This document shows positions 23,880 to 31,136 of a stretch of 35,356 nt of DNA, one piece after another. The notes beneath the pieces were generated by a model. It saw nothing but the letters and a program-made list of their open reading frames with translations. It made no database searches and was not told the DNA's origin. A program made the translations under genes and the position numbers. The first letter of the stretch is position 1. Every line of letters starts with the position of its first letter. The stretch comes from Casp-Chloro-G3 sp002816715 (GTDB lineage: Bacteria > Chloroflexota > Dehalococcoidia > Lucifugimonadales > UBA3495): assembly GCA_027623815.1 (NCBI GenBank), contig JAQBUV010000019.1:1-35356 (forward strand), given 5' to 3'.

Positions 23880-24674
23880 ATGGATCTGGGGTTGAAAGAT
23901 CGAGTCGCCATTGTGGGTGGCTCCAGTAGAGGAATCGGCCGGGCGATCGCCATCGCTTTCGCCAAAGAGGGCGCCAGTGTAACCATTTGCGCTCGTAATG
24001 AGTCCGCACTGCGCCGGACAGAGATTGAGCTGGCGCGCATCGGCTCTCAGCACCATGTCCTGGCCATCCCGGCAGACCTGTCAGTGCCCAGAGACATTAG
24101 AAGAGTGGTTAGAGACACTTACAATCGGTTCGACCAGATTGGGATTCTGGTTACGCATGCGGCGGGTATGGACATAGGCCCGGCCGTCGAGTTTGAGGAT
24201 GAGGCGATTTCCGCCGCATTTGAGGCGAATTTCTTCAGCGCCATCCGGCTAAGCCGGGAAGTAATTCCGCATATGAAACAACAGCATTGGGGGCGAATTA
24301 TCAACCTGCTGTCCGGTCCTGCCCAGCAGGCGGCCGATGGCATGGCGCTTTCTTCTTCCAGCCAACTGGCGGTCATGGGCTATTTCAAGACCCTGGCCAA
24401 TGAGCTGGCCCCTTTCAACATCACTGTGAATAACGTGATTTCTGGCCCAGTGGACTCTGAATTGATGGTGTCCAGGCTTGAAGACCAGGCTCAAGAGCAG
24501 GGTGAGTCCTCCGAGGAACTGCTGAAACAGACTATTGCGAGCATGCCAATTGGGCGTTTGGGAAAACCGGAAGAGGTGGGCGATCTGGTGGCGTTTCTGG
24601 CTTCGGATCGGTCGGGCTTTGTCACTGGCACCAGCGTGATAGCCGACGGCGGTCGATATCAGGGCATCAGGTAG
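23880..24674 (+). CDS. SDR-fold protein lacking the YxxxK catalytic pair
   Basis: This 264-residue Rossmann-fold protein of the short-chain dehydrogenase family has an intact nucleotide-binding GGSSRGIG (14-21), a D67 loop (PADLS), THAAG in place of NNAG, and the catalytic serine S145 (NLLSG). The usual tyrosine and lysine, expected at S+13 and four later, are S158 and Q162 in the LSSSSQLAVMG segment. The rest of the fold (ANELAPFNITVNNVISGPV, GRLGKPEEVGDLVAFLASDRSGFVTG, IADGG) is conserved. Classical ketone/alcohol redox is therefore unlikely without a different mechanism. ATG at 23880 follows a weak ribosome site. The M24 gene starts 12 nt after the stop, so the two are probably co-transcribed. 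Confidence 0.88.
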   Translation: MDLGLKDRVAIVGGSSRGIGRAIAIAFAKEGASVTICARNESALRRTEIELARIGSQHHVLAIPADLSVPRDIRRVVRDTYNRFDQIGILVTHAAGMDIGPAVEFEDEAISAAFEANFFSAIRLSREVIPHMKQQHWGRIINLLSGPAQQAADGMALSSSSQLAVMGYFKTLANELAPFNITVNNVISGPVDSELMVSRLEDQAQEQGESSEELLKQTIASMPIGRLGKPEEVGDLVAFLASDRSGFVTGTSVIADGGRYQGIR

Positions 24675-24686
24675 TCCTCAGGGTTC

Positions 24687-25931
24687 ATGCCAATTGCCAA
24701 TAAGGTAATCAGAGACGCTCAGCAATTTCTCCAGCAGGAGGAAATCCCGGGCTGGCTGATCTACGACTACCGCCACTCTAACCCCATTTTCCGCCAGGTG
24801 ATTTCCCCGTCGGGCCACGTCACCCGCCCCTGCTTTCTCTACGTCCCGGCGTTGGGCGATGCCAAGCTGCTCACCCACCACGTAGACGCTGGCAAATTCA
24901 ACGCGTCCGGCATAGATTTGCTGGTGTACCGCAGCCGCCAGACTATGGTTGAATACCTCCGCCAGGCTCTCTCCGCTGCGGCTATAGTCGCGATGGAATA
25001 CTCGCCGAACAACGAGCTGCCCCGGGTCTCTAGAGTGGATGCCGGAACTGTGGAGTTGGTGCGCAGCCTGGGCGTCGAAGTCGTTTCGTCCGCCGATCTA
25101 ATGCAGTACGCCACCCAGCGTTGGACACCAGAGCAATTGGCGGGACATAGTCGGGCCGCTGAGAAACTGGGGCAGATTGTTAATCAGGCGTTTCATCTGA
25201 TTGGGACGCGGATTGGGACGCGGATTGGGACGCGGAGATTGCCAACCGAGTACGAAATTGCCGAGTTCATCCGCCAATGCTTCGTGGAAGAGGGTCTGGA
25301 AGCCGCCGACGGCCCAATTGTCTCGGTCAACGCCCATTGCTCCGACCCACATTATGAGCCAGCAGCCGAGGGCAGCAGTGTGATTCAGCCGGGTGATTGG
25401 GTGTTGATTGATCTGTGGGCACGGGAGGCGAACTCTACGGTAGCTACTATTGCGGACGAGGGAATAGCGGCAGTTAACACCAGCGTCTATGCCGATATAA
25501 CCTGGACGGCCTACGTGGGAGATCAGGTGCCCGAGCGGCATCAGCAGATTTTTGACATAGTGATTGGGGCCAGGGACGCGGCCCTCAAGTTTCTGGAGGA
25601 CTCGTTCCAACGAGGCGAAACGGTGCAGGGATGGCAGGCCGACTCAGTGGCCCGGCGGTTCATTGAGGAACGGGGCTATGGCGAATACTTCACCCACCGT
25701 CTGGGCCACAGCATCAGCTACGAAGTGCACGGCGAGGCGGTGAACCTGGACAGCTTCGAGACCCACGACACCCGGCGCATCATCCCCGGCATCGGGTTCT
25801 CCATTGAGCCGGGTATCTATTTGCCTGAGTTTGGGGTGCGCTCGGAGATTGATGCCTTCATGGCGGAGACCGGGCCGTTCGCCTCCTCACCCGTACAGCG
25901 GGAAGTGGTGCTGATTAAGCCGGGGTTATAG
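24687..25931 (+). CDS. M24 family metallopeptidase (Xaa-Pro aminopeptidase-like)
   Basis: This 414-residue protein has a creatinase-like N-terminal domain (about 1-150) and a pita-bread catalytic domain. The dinuclear metal ligands can be followed as D in VLIDLWA, D in VYADITWT, H in THRLGHSIS, E in FSIEPGIY and E in VRSEIDAF, so all five are present. It is likely cytoplasmic, acting on Xaa-Pro peptides or a related amide; family members also include non-peptidases. The linker before the catalytic domain carries three in-frame copies of IGTR encoded by a 12-nt tandem repeat. It is downstream of and close to the SDR-fold gene. The ribosome site is weak, consistent with coupling. Confidence 0.92.
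   Translation: MPIANKVIRDAQQFLQQEEIPGWLIYDYRHSNPIFRQVISPSGHVTRPCFLYVPALGDAKLLTHHVDAGKFNASGIDLLVYRSRQTMVEYLRQALSAAAIVAMEYSPNNELPRVSRVDAGTVELVRSLGVEVVSSADLMQYATQRWTPEQLAGHSRAAEKLGQIVNQAFHLIGTRIGTRIGTRRLPTEYEIAEFIRQCFVEEGLEAADGPIVSVNAHCSDPHYEPAAEGSSVIQPGDWVLIDLWAREANSTVATIADEGIAAVNTSVYADITWTAYVGDQVPERHQQIFDIVIGARDAALKFLEDSFQRGETVQGWQADSVARRFIEERGYGEYFTHRLGHSISYEVHGEAVNLDSFETHDTRRIIPGIGFSIEPGIYLPEFGVRSEIDAFMAETGPFASSPVQREVVLIKPGL
25199..25234 (+). repeat. Perfect 12-nt tandem repeat, three copies, inside the M24 gene
   Basis: GATTGGGACGCG occurs three times without change and keeps frame, giving IGTR-IGTR-IGTR. Perfect identity implies recent expansion by slippage. Confidence 0.95.
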
Positions 25932-25978
25932 GTCTTCTCGGGTAAATAGCAGATTATTCGATCTTGTATGACGCCATT

Positions 25979-26054
25979 CCGCTCGTCCTGAACTATAGTA
26001 AGGATGGGCGGCAATAGAGGCCCCCTGCGGTTTGACAAGCTCACCACGAACGGG
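25979..26054. repeat. Palindromic intergenic repeat, rearranged copy
   Basis: CCGCTCGTCCTGAACT (25979-25994) and the TTTGACAAGCTCACC...CGGG block (26031-26054) match the two arms of the element at 22983-23043, but in reversed order. The rest of 25932-26195 shows only a duplicated CTTGGARAATCA just before the next start codon. Confidence 0.65.
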
Positions 26055-26195
26055 TACTCGCTACCTCCGAGCGGGCTTATTCCCCACGATATGTGTCTCA
26101 CATGTCCAGATAAGCTGCGGTTGCCCGGCCATACGCTGACCGCTACAATGGCCACACATCCTTGGAAAATCAGATAGGCTCTTGGAGAATCAATC

Positions 26196-27344
26196 ATGAA
26201 ATTTGGGCTAGCTTACGAAATGCAGCGTCCCATCCTGGATGACCACGCCGTCATCGAGGAGACCATCGATCAGTGCATCCTGGCCGACGAGATGGGCTTC
26301 GACTATGTGTGGTTCGTGGAGCACCACTTCCTGACCACCTTTTCGTCGTCGCCCTGTCCGGAGGTCATCTTCGGCGCGCTCAGCCGCCTGACCAAGCGCA
26401 TCCGGCTGGGATTCGGCGTGGTGATCCTGCCCTACCATCACCCCGTGCGGGTCGCCGAGCGGGTGGCAATGGTGGACCACCTGTCCAATGGCCGCGTCGA
26501 CTTCGGCACCGGACGATCGGCACCTTACGAGCAGACCGGCATGGGCATTGACCCGCGCAACACCCGTGAAATGTGGGAGGAGTCTCTCACCATGATCCCC
26601 AAAATCTGGGAGTCGGAGACCTTTGAGTGGGAGGGCAAGTTCTGGAACGTGCCGCCCCGTCAGGTGCTGCCCAAGCCCTACCAGAAGCCTCACCCGCCGA
26701 TCTGGGTGGCCGCGCTACAACCCGCCACCTACGAGATGGCGGCGCAGAAAGGCATTGGGGTGATGGCCCTGGGCATCAGCGCGCCCTCGGTGCTGGAGCC
26801 GCACATTCAGGCCTATCGCCAGAACATCAAAAACGCCCAGCCGGTGGGGGCCAGCGTCAACAACCAGTGGCTCAATTCAATATTCGGCTACTGCGGCGAG
26901 GACAACAAAACGGCCCGGGAGCTATGCGCCAACTCGCTGAAGACCTTCTTTGGGCCGGGGCGTCCCTATGTGCAGGACCAGAAGGACGTTTACCAGCGTC
27001 TGTTGGAGCAATGGGGCGGCCTACCCGAGCATCTGGTGCACAACTTCTCCCGCTATATTGACGTGAAAGAGGTTTCCGATGAGGGAGCGGCGACTCAGTT
27101 CGACCTGTCCGGCGGCAGCGCGCTGGCCCAGAAGATTTGGGAGGAAGTGGACGCCGACACGTTGGCCGATCGGGGCGTTACGGTTTCCGGCGACCCGGAA
27201 AGCTGCATCAAGGCGATCAAACTGCACGAGGCTACCGGAGTAGACCAGGTGCAGTTCCTGATGGCCACCGAGACCATTGGTCACGCCAATGTGATGAAGT
27301 CCATTGAGTTGTTCGGCAAGCACGTAATCCCAGCGTTCCGCTAG
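26196..27344 (+). CDS. LLM class flavin-dependent oxidoreductase
   Basis: This 382-residue bacterial-luciferase-like monooxygenase has a TIM barrel with MKFGLAYEMQRP, the EHHF motif (VWFVEHHFLTTFSS), GFGVVILPYHHPVRVAERVAMVDHLSNGRVDFGTGRSAPYEQ and KPHPPIWVAAL. These are typical of long FMNH2-using members related to alkanal and alkane-sulfonate monooxygenases. A reductase partner would be needed but is not adjacent. ATG at 26196 has GGAG about 9 nt upstream. It is very GC-rich and well conserved, with a shared terminator at 27367. The substrate is unknown. Confidence 0.92.
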   Translation: MKFGLAYEMQRPILDDHAVIEETIDQCILADEMGFDYVWFVEHHFLTTFSSSPCPEVIFGALSRLTKRIRLGFGVVILPYHHPVRVAERVAMVDHLSNGRVDFGTGRSAPYEQTGMGIDPRNTREMWEESLTMIPKIWESETFEWEGKFWNVPPRQVLPKPYQKPHPPIWVAALQPATYEMAAQKGIGVMALGISAPSVLEPHIQAYRQNIKNAQPVGASVNNQWLNSIFGYCGEDNKTARELCANSLKTFFGPGRPYVQDQKDVYQRLLEQWGGLPEHLVHNFSRYIDVKEVSDEGAATQFDLSGGSALAQKIWEEVDADTLADRGVTVSGDPESCIKAIKLHEATGVDQVQFLMATETIGHANVMKSIELFGKHVIPAFR

Positions 27345-27366
27345 ATACGGTGAAGAATTAAACAAA

Positions 27367-27395
27367 ACAGCCCGGCCATACATGGGCCGGGCTGT
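27367..27395. terminator. Terminator between convergent LLM and PHYHY-domain genes
   Basis: The 11-bp stem ACAGCCCGGCC/GGCCGGGCTGT with a 7-nt loop is followed on the minus strand by TTTTGTTTAATTC, so it serves the 27441 gene best and probably both. Confidence 0.85.
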
Positions 27396-27440
27396 CGGTT
27401 CAAGGCATCTAGCTCGGAAGGGAGGATCCGAACCGTCAGC

Positions 27441-28391
27441 CTAGTTGGGAACCAGGTTGGGAGTCGGCTCCAATGGCAGCCCTGGGTGACCGGTTAATTT
27501 CTCACCTTCAGCTTGCATTTCGCGAGCCTTCTTCTTCACTTCGACGAGAACCGAATCGATCTTATCCAGGTCGAGATCAACCGCCACACTCTGGTAACCG
27601 GCACGTTCGAGCATTGGCCCCAGTTTCCTGGTGTCTAGCTGATCAAAGACCCAACCCAGAGGGTCATCTACCAATGTCCTGTCCCAATAGATTCGGTGGT
27701 TCTTGTTTCTGGGACCATAGTGGTAATGAGGGCCATCCCAGAAAATATCGAATGCCATTAGCTCGGTCTCTTCAACATACGATTTGTCCGAAGCTCCACC
27801 GATGTCGGCCAATACGTGGACGGCCAGGCCGCCATCTCCCACCGGAAGCCGCCGCATCTCCAGCCCAAACTTGATATTGCCAGCATCGTAAACGTGGGTG
27901 CCCCGGTTATGCTTGACCGTGTTCCGCTTGGAGGCGAAAAGGTCCCGGGCGCAGGCTTCAAGTTCCGGAAGGACGAGCGCGACTTCTTCCAAGTCCAACC
28001 GATCAGCAATCTCCGGGTATCCCGCTCGTTCCAGCATTTGGGGGAGCTTCTTCTCCATAGTCCTGATCGACCAACCAATCGGATTACCAACGGCTATCGG
28101 GTCCATACGGTATAGTTTGCCAACGGTTTTTGGAATGTCGGTCCGGCCCTCCAGCATCATGGGGCCTTTGTGCTCCAGATTGGGATTCTCCGGCCCGTAG
28201 ATGTAACTTTTTTCAATGTCGAAGCAATTGAACCTGAGCAGGGATGTCTCCTTGCCGTCAACATCAGCCTGAACGACAATCGACACGCCCTGGTCGGCAT
28301 GGTCTTGAATGTTTTCGTCCCACAGTTCATGTCTGGCAATGAACGTTACCGGGCCTGCCGTGAATTTAGTCTTTTTCTGTGCTTGGACCAT
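27441..28391 (-). CDS. Tandem two-domain protein of the PHYHY domain family
   Basis: This 316-residue soluble protein of unrecognised family is built from two copies of a ~135-residue domain (about 8-150 and 165-290). The second copy has AGNIKFGLEMR, LAVHVLADI, ELMAFDIF, PHYHY at 221-225, KNHRIYWDRT, DPLGWVFDQL, GPMLERAGY and DLDLDKIDSVL. It closely matches the single-domain protein at 17848-18294. The first copy keeps AGPVTFIARHE, LLRFNCF, GNPIGWSIRTMEKKLPQMLERAGYPEIADRLDLEEV but has replaced PHYHY with an unrelated insert, so it may be non-binding. ATG at 28391 has GGAGGAG about 11 nt upstream. A C-terminal Pro-rich tail ends the protein. It has no signal peptide or membrane helix. Confidence 0.88.
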   Translation of the reverse strand: MVQAQKKTKFTAGPVTFIARHELWDENIQDHADQGVSIVVQADVDGKETSLLRFNCFDIEKSYIYGPENPNLEHKGPMMLEGRTDIPKTVGKLYRMDPIAVGNPIGWSIRTMEKKLPQMLERAGYPEIADRLDLEEVALVLPELEACARDLFASKRNTVKHNRGTHVYDAGNIKFGLEMRRLPVGDGGLAVHVLADIGGASDKSYVEETELMAFDIFWDGPHYHYGPRNKNHRIYWDRTLVDDPLGWVFDQLDTRKLGPMLERAGYQSVAVDLDLDKIDSVLVEVKKKAREMQAEGEKLTGHPGLPLEPTPNLVPN

Positions 28392-28459
28392 TTTTTAAAA
28401 ACTCCTCCTTGGAAATTTGGTTAGAGTTTATACAACCAATGCAAACATGGCAAGGCTGA

Positions 28460-28612
28460 ATGCTTACGGGTGATTCTACCGAGCAGAAATGCAGAGAATG
28501 TGAACACCGGGCAGCACGGTGTGAAAAACACGTGAAGACTATTGTTCACGACGAGGTGATAAAGTGTATTGAGCGGTTTAGGAAGGATGTGATGCCGGGG
28601 TTTAGAAAATAG
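28460..28612 (+). CDS. Putative 50-residue Cys/His micro-protein
   Basis: This ATG-to-TAG frame encodes 50 residues with a compact KCRECEHRAARCEKH segment (residues 10-24). Three cysteines and two histidines are spaced like a zinc knuckle. An amphipathic, charged C-terminal half follows (VHDEVIKCIERFRKD). The codon positions and charged composition look protein-like, and only a weak AAGG precedes the start. It is divergent from the tandem PHYHY gene (69 nt apart) and upstream of the palindrome cluster and NYN gene. It could be a small regulator or a chance frame. I recognise no family. Confidence 0.45.
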   Translation: MLTGDSTEQKCRECEHRAARCEKHVKTIVHDEVIKCIERFRKDVMPGFRK

Positions 28613-28707
28613 CGCATTATTACAGAATATACGTGATTATTACGTAATATATCACTTTGATAGTTCATAAAGCTGTATTACAGCCGAATAGTCATTTATT
28701 TTAACGG

Positions 28708-28873
28708 ATTTGACAGAGCCTATTGCACCATGTAGACTGCGGGCTTGAGCCCGCAGTCTACATGGTGCGCGGGCGCGAGTAGCATGGCCTTTTTTAACCC
28801 GATTTTGGGTGACTATTTGACAAAGCCTCACACTGGGAACATACTGGAGCCTAGGCTCCAGTATGTTCCCAGT
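28708..28873. repeat. Two long perfect palindromes, each behind the same 14-nt direct repeat
   Basis: ATTTGACAGAGCCT (28708-28721) precedes a 44-nt palindrome (28725-28768: 20-bp arms beginning GCACCATGTAGACTGCGGGC, loop TTGA). ATTTGACAAAGCCT (28815-28828) precedes a 42-nt palindrome (28832-28873: 21-nt arms, centre CCTAGG, beginning ACTGGGAACATACTGGAGCC). Both palindromes are without mismatches, though their sequences differ. The AT-rich stretch 28613-28707 before them contains smaller inverted repeats such as GCTGT-ATT-ACAGC. Confidence 0.92.
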
Positions 28874-28883
28874 ACAAGCCCAA

Positions 28884-28912
28884 TTGACTTACCCCCGTCG
28901 CTATAGTAATAT
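28884..28912 (+). promoter_or_regulatory. Strong sigma-70-type promoter upstream of the NYN gene
   Basis: TTGACT (28884-28889), a 17-nt spacer and TAATAT (28907-28912). The predicted transcription start is near 28919, giving a short RNA into the terminator at 28952-28979. Confidence 0.7.
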
Positions 28913-28918
28913 AGTAGG

Positions 28919-28979
28919 TGACCACCCCTGTACACCTCGGTGGCAGGGAGTAAAAGACCACCAAATTTGGTGGTCTTTT
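28919..28979 (+). ncRNA. Candidate attenuator leader or small RNA before the NYN gene
   Basis: Four alternating segments are visible: CCACC (28922-28926), GGTGG (28939-28943), GACCACC (28956-28962) and GGTGGTC (28969-28975). The last two form a perfect 28-nt terminator palindrome (28952-28979) with terminal TTTT. Segment 2 can pair with segment 1 or with segment 3. The latter would block the terminator, which is the classical attenuation layout. The alternative is a self-contained ~60-nt small RNA. Confidence 0.55.
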
Positions 28980-28998
28980 CATGTTTAAGGCTAATCGC

Positions 28999-29649
28999 AT
29001 GACTACCAGTGTCTACATTGATGGTTTTAATCTTTATAATGGCAGCCTAAGAAAAACTCAATATAAATGGCTAAATATTTTGGCCATGTGCGAGACATTA
29101 CTTCCCGGTCGCCAGATAAATAGGATTCGGTACTTTACCGCGCGGGTCATCGCCTTTTCTCACGATCTGCAAGCGCCTGCTAGGCAAGATACGTACTTAC
29201 GCGCACTCAAGACACTCCCTAATCTAGTTGTCCACGAAGACGGTTGGTTTGCATCCCATCCGGTGAATTTGCCACGATATCCACTAAATTACCCTAGTCC
29301 AAACGGCCCACCGGAATTTGTTCGAGTGCTCCGTATGGAAGAAAAGAGAACAGATGTAGATTTGGCAACCCACCTTTTAGTCGACAGTTTTTCAGGTGCA
29401 TTTGACGAGGCAGTAGTTATTTCCAATGATTCAGACCTTGTCCTACCCATACAAATGGTAAGATCCACAATGAACAAGGTGGTTGGTGTGATTAACCCGC
29501 ATCCTCCCAATGGCATGAGCGGGCATCTAAAGCGAGCTGCTAGCTACTACCTTCGCACAATCAATAAGTCGGTCCTGGCGTCATCGCAATTCCCACCTTC
29601 TTTAATCGACGCCGATGGGAGAACAATCACAAAGCCCGCATCATGGTGA
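28999..29649 (+). CDS. NYN/LabA-like PIN-fold ribonuclease domain protein
   Basis: This 216-residue single-domain protein is of the NYN (DUF88) family, whose members are metal-dependent RNases. Acidic metal-site residues appear in VYIDGFNLYNG (D near residue 7), RTDVDLATHLL and VISNDSDLVLPI, followed by KVVGVINP and a C-terminal GHLKRAASYYLRTI helix. I favour ATG at 28999 with AAGG about 8 nt upstream. The ATG at 28981 abuts the terminator and has no ribosome site. The gene is more AT-rich than its neighbours, with codon use suggesting transfer. The leader upstream ends in a terminator, so expression probably needs antitermination or readthrough. The target RNA is unknown. Confidence 0.88.
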   Translation: MTTSVYIDGFNLYNGSLRKTQYKWLNILAMCETLLPGRQINRIRYFTARVIAFSHDLQAPARQDTYLRALKTLPNLVVHEDGWFASHPVNLPRYPLNYPSPNGPPEFVRVLRMEEKRTDVDLATHLLVDSFSGAFDEAVVISNDSDLVLPIQMVRSTMNKVVGVINPHPPNGMSGHLKRAASYYLRTINKSVLASSQFPPSLIDADGRTITKPASW

Positions 29650-29732
29650 CTCTAACGACAGATTCCTAAACTGAAGCCAAGGTGGAATCTACATGGAACG
29701 CTACGCCAACTATGCGGGTTTCACTTTGGTAT

Positions 29733-29806
29733 TGGTATAATTGTCTCTGTCAGTCTCGCTAGGCCAGACTAACAGAGAAGGGTCGGGTTTCAAACCCGGA
29801 CCTTCT
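29733..29806 (+). ncRNA. Candidate small RNA with own extended -10 promoter
   Basis: TGGTATAAT (29733-29741) is an extended -10 promoter. About 5 nt later begins a hairpin CTCTGTcAGTCT/AGACTaACAGAG (29745-29777). It is followed immediately by a second stem around GGGTTT-C-AAACCC (29777-29806) that ends in CTTCTTC. This two-hairpin unit of about 62 nt could be an independent RNA or the 3' end of the NYN transcript. No ORF fits in it. Confidence 0.5.
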
Positions 29807-29838
29807 TCACTGTCAGCCAAAGTGCTCGGTGATTTGAT

Positions 29839-30930
29839 TTAAGCCTTCCCGGTCAAGTCCGCCACCCTTGGGCCTACTTCCTCCATCAGCAGTTGCAAGC
29901 ACTCATGCTCCCACTGGGGGTCGTCCGGGTCTTGGGTGATGGCCAGCAGGTGTCCAAAGCCGCCCACCGCTTCGTACAGCTTGCGGATGCGCTCGGCGCA
30001 CTCTTCCGGGTCGCCCACAATCCAGATATTCTCCATCATGTAGTCCACCGTCAGGTCGTCGTCAGACATGTTGGGGTCGGTCTTGGTGGCTTGAATCAGC
30101 CCCGACCCCAGGCGGTTGGGCCGCTGGTGCTCAATGTAGTTGCGTCCCAGCACCGCCCGCGCCCGCTCCCGGGCCTCGTCCGGCGTTTTGGCCACGAACA
30201 CGTCGCGACCGATGCGCCACTGGCTGCGGTCGGTGGTCTGGCCCGCCTCGGCTGCCGCGTCCTCCACCGTCGTCCAATGATCGCCCAGGTATTTGGGGGC
30301 CAGGTTGGAACTGCTCATGGGAATATATCCGTGCGACCCAGCCACCTTGATGGAACTGGAGCCAATGGAGGTGGCGGCCACGCCGATGGGCGGGTGCGGC
30401 TTCTGAAAGGGCTTCATGTGCAGGCCCCGCTCCATAACTGAGTCCAGTTCCGGGGCCTCAATGTCGAAGTATTTGCCGTGGTAGCTGAACTTGCCCTCGT
30501 TTGCCCAGATTTTCAGGACAATGTCCAGCACTTCCGCCGCCTGCTCCCGCACCTCTTCGCCCTTCTTGGGGTCGAGACCGAACAGGGCCAGGTCGGTGGG
30601 GATGGCCCGGTGGCCGATGCCCCAGTAGAACCGGCCACGGGTCAGGTGATCCAGCATGGCGATGCGGTGGGCCAGTTCCACTGGGTTGTGTATGGGCAGC
30701 AAGGTGATGCCGGTGGCCAGCTTGATGTTCTTGGTCATGGCCGAGGCTTTGGCGATGAGCAGGTCGGGGCAGGGCACGTTCTCCCAGCGCTCGGTCAGGT
30801 GCTCGCCGATCCAGGCTTCGTGGAAGCCCAGCCGATCGGCCTCCACCAACAGGTCCAAGTCCCGGTCATAGGCATCGGCATAGGAGCGGTATGGGGGATG
30901 CAGGGGCATCATGAACAGTCCAAACTCCAT
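29839..30930 (-). CDS. LLM class flavin-dependent oxidoreductase
   Basis: This 363-residue luciferase-like monooxygenase is paralogous to the 26196-27344 product. Landmarks are MEFGLFMMPLHPPYR, AWIGEHLTERWENVPCPDLL (the EH motif), TGITLLPIHNPVELAHRIAMLDHLTRGRFYWGIGHRAIPTDLALFG and KPHPPIGVAATS. The C-terminal WIVGDPEECAERIRKLYEAVGGFGHLL is typical of FMN/F420 members. ATG at 30930 follows AAGGAGAG at good spacing. No reductase or other partner is adjacent, and the substrate is unknown. Confidence 0.92.
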   Translation of the reverse strand: MEFGLFMMPLHPPYRSYADAYDRDLDLLVEADRLGFHEAWIGEHLTERWENVPCPDLLIAKASAMTKNIKLATGITLLPIHNPVELAHRIAMLDHLTRGRFYWGIGHRAIPTDLALFGLDPKKGEEVREQAAEVLDIVLKIWANEGKFSYHGKYFDIEAPELDSVMERGLHMKPFQKPHPPIGVAATSIGSSSIKVAGSHGYIPMSSSNLAPKYLGDHWTTVEDAAAEAGQTTDRSQWRIGRDVFVAKTPDEARERARAVLGRNYIEHQRPNRLGSGLIQATKTDPNMSDDDLTVDYMMENIWIVGDPEECAERIRKLYEAVGGFGHLLAITQDPDDPQWEHECLQLLMEEVGPRVADLTGKA

Positions 30931-31136
30931 GATTCTCTCCTTAATTATTAATTATTGAATGCGAATTTGAGCTGATGGTACGGTAGGGGCAAAAGGGTGT
31001 CAAGCAGGGGAATGCCCGCAGTGGTTCGACCAGCCGTTACTTCAATGAACTCAGGGCAGGCTCGGGTTGAATTTCTGGCCGAAGTCTAGCGACGCGATTA
31101 GGTTTTGGCTTGGGCCGGAATGACGGGCTAAGGGCT

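Noticed and set aside
28725..28873. Palindromes as a plasmid or phage replication origin
   Set aside because: There are no iterons, no Rep gene and no DnaA boxes. Their tags and form fit dispersed palindromic elements better.
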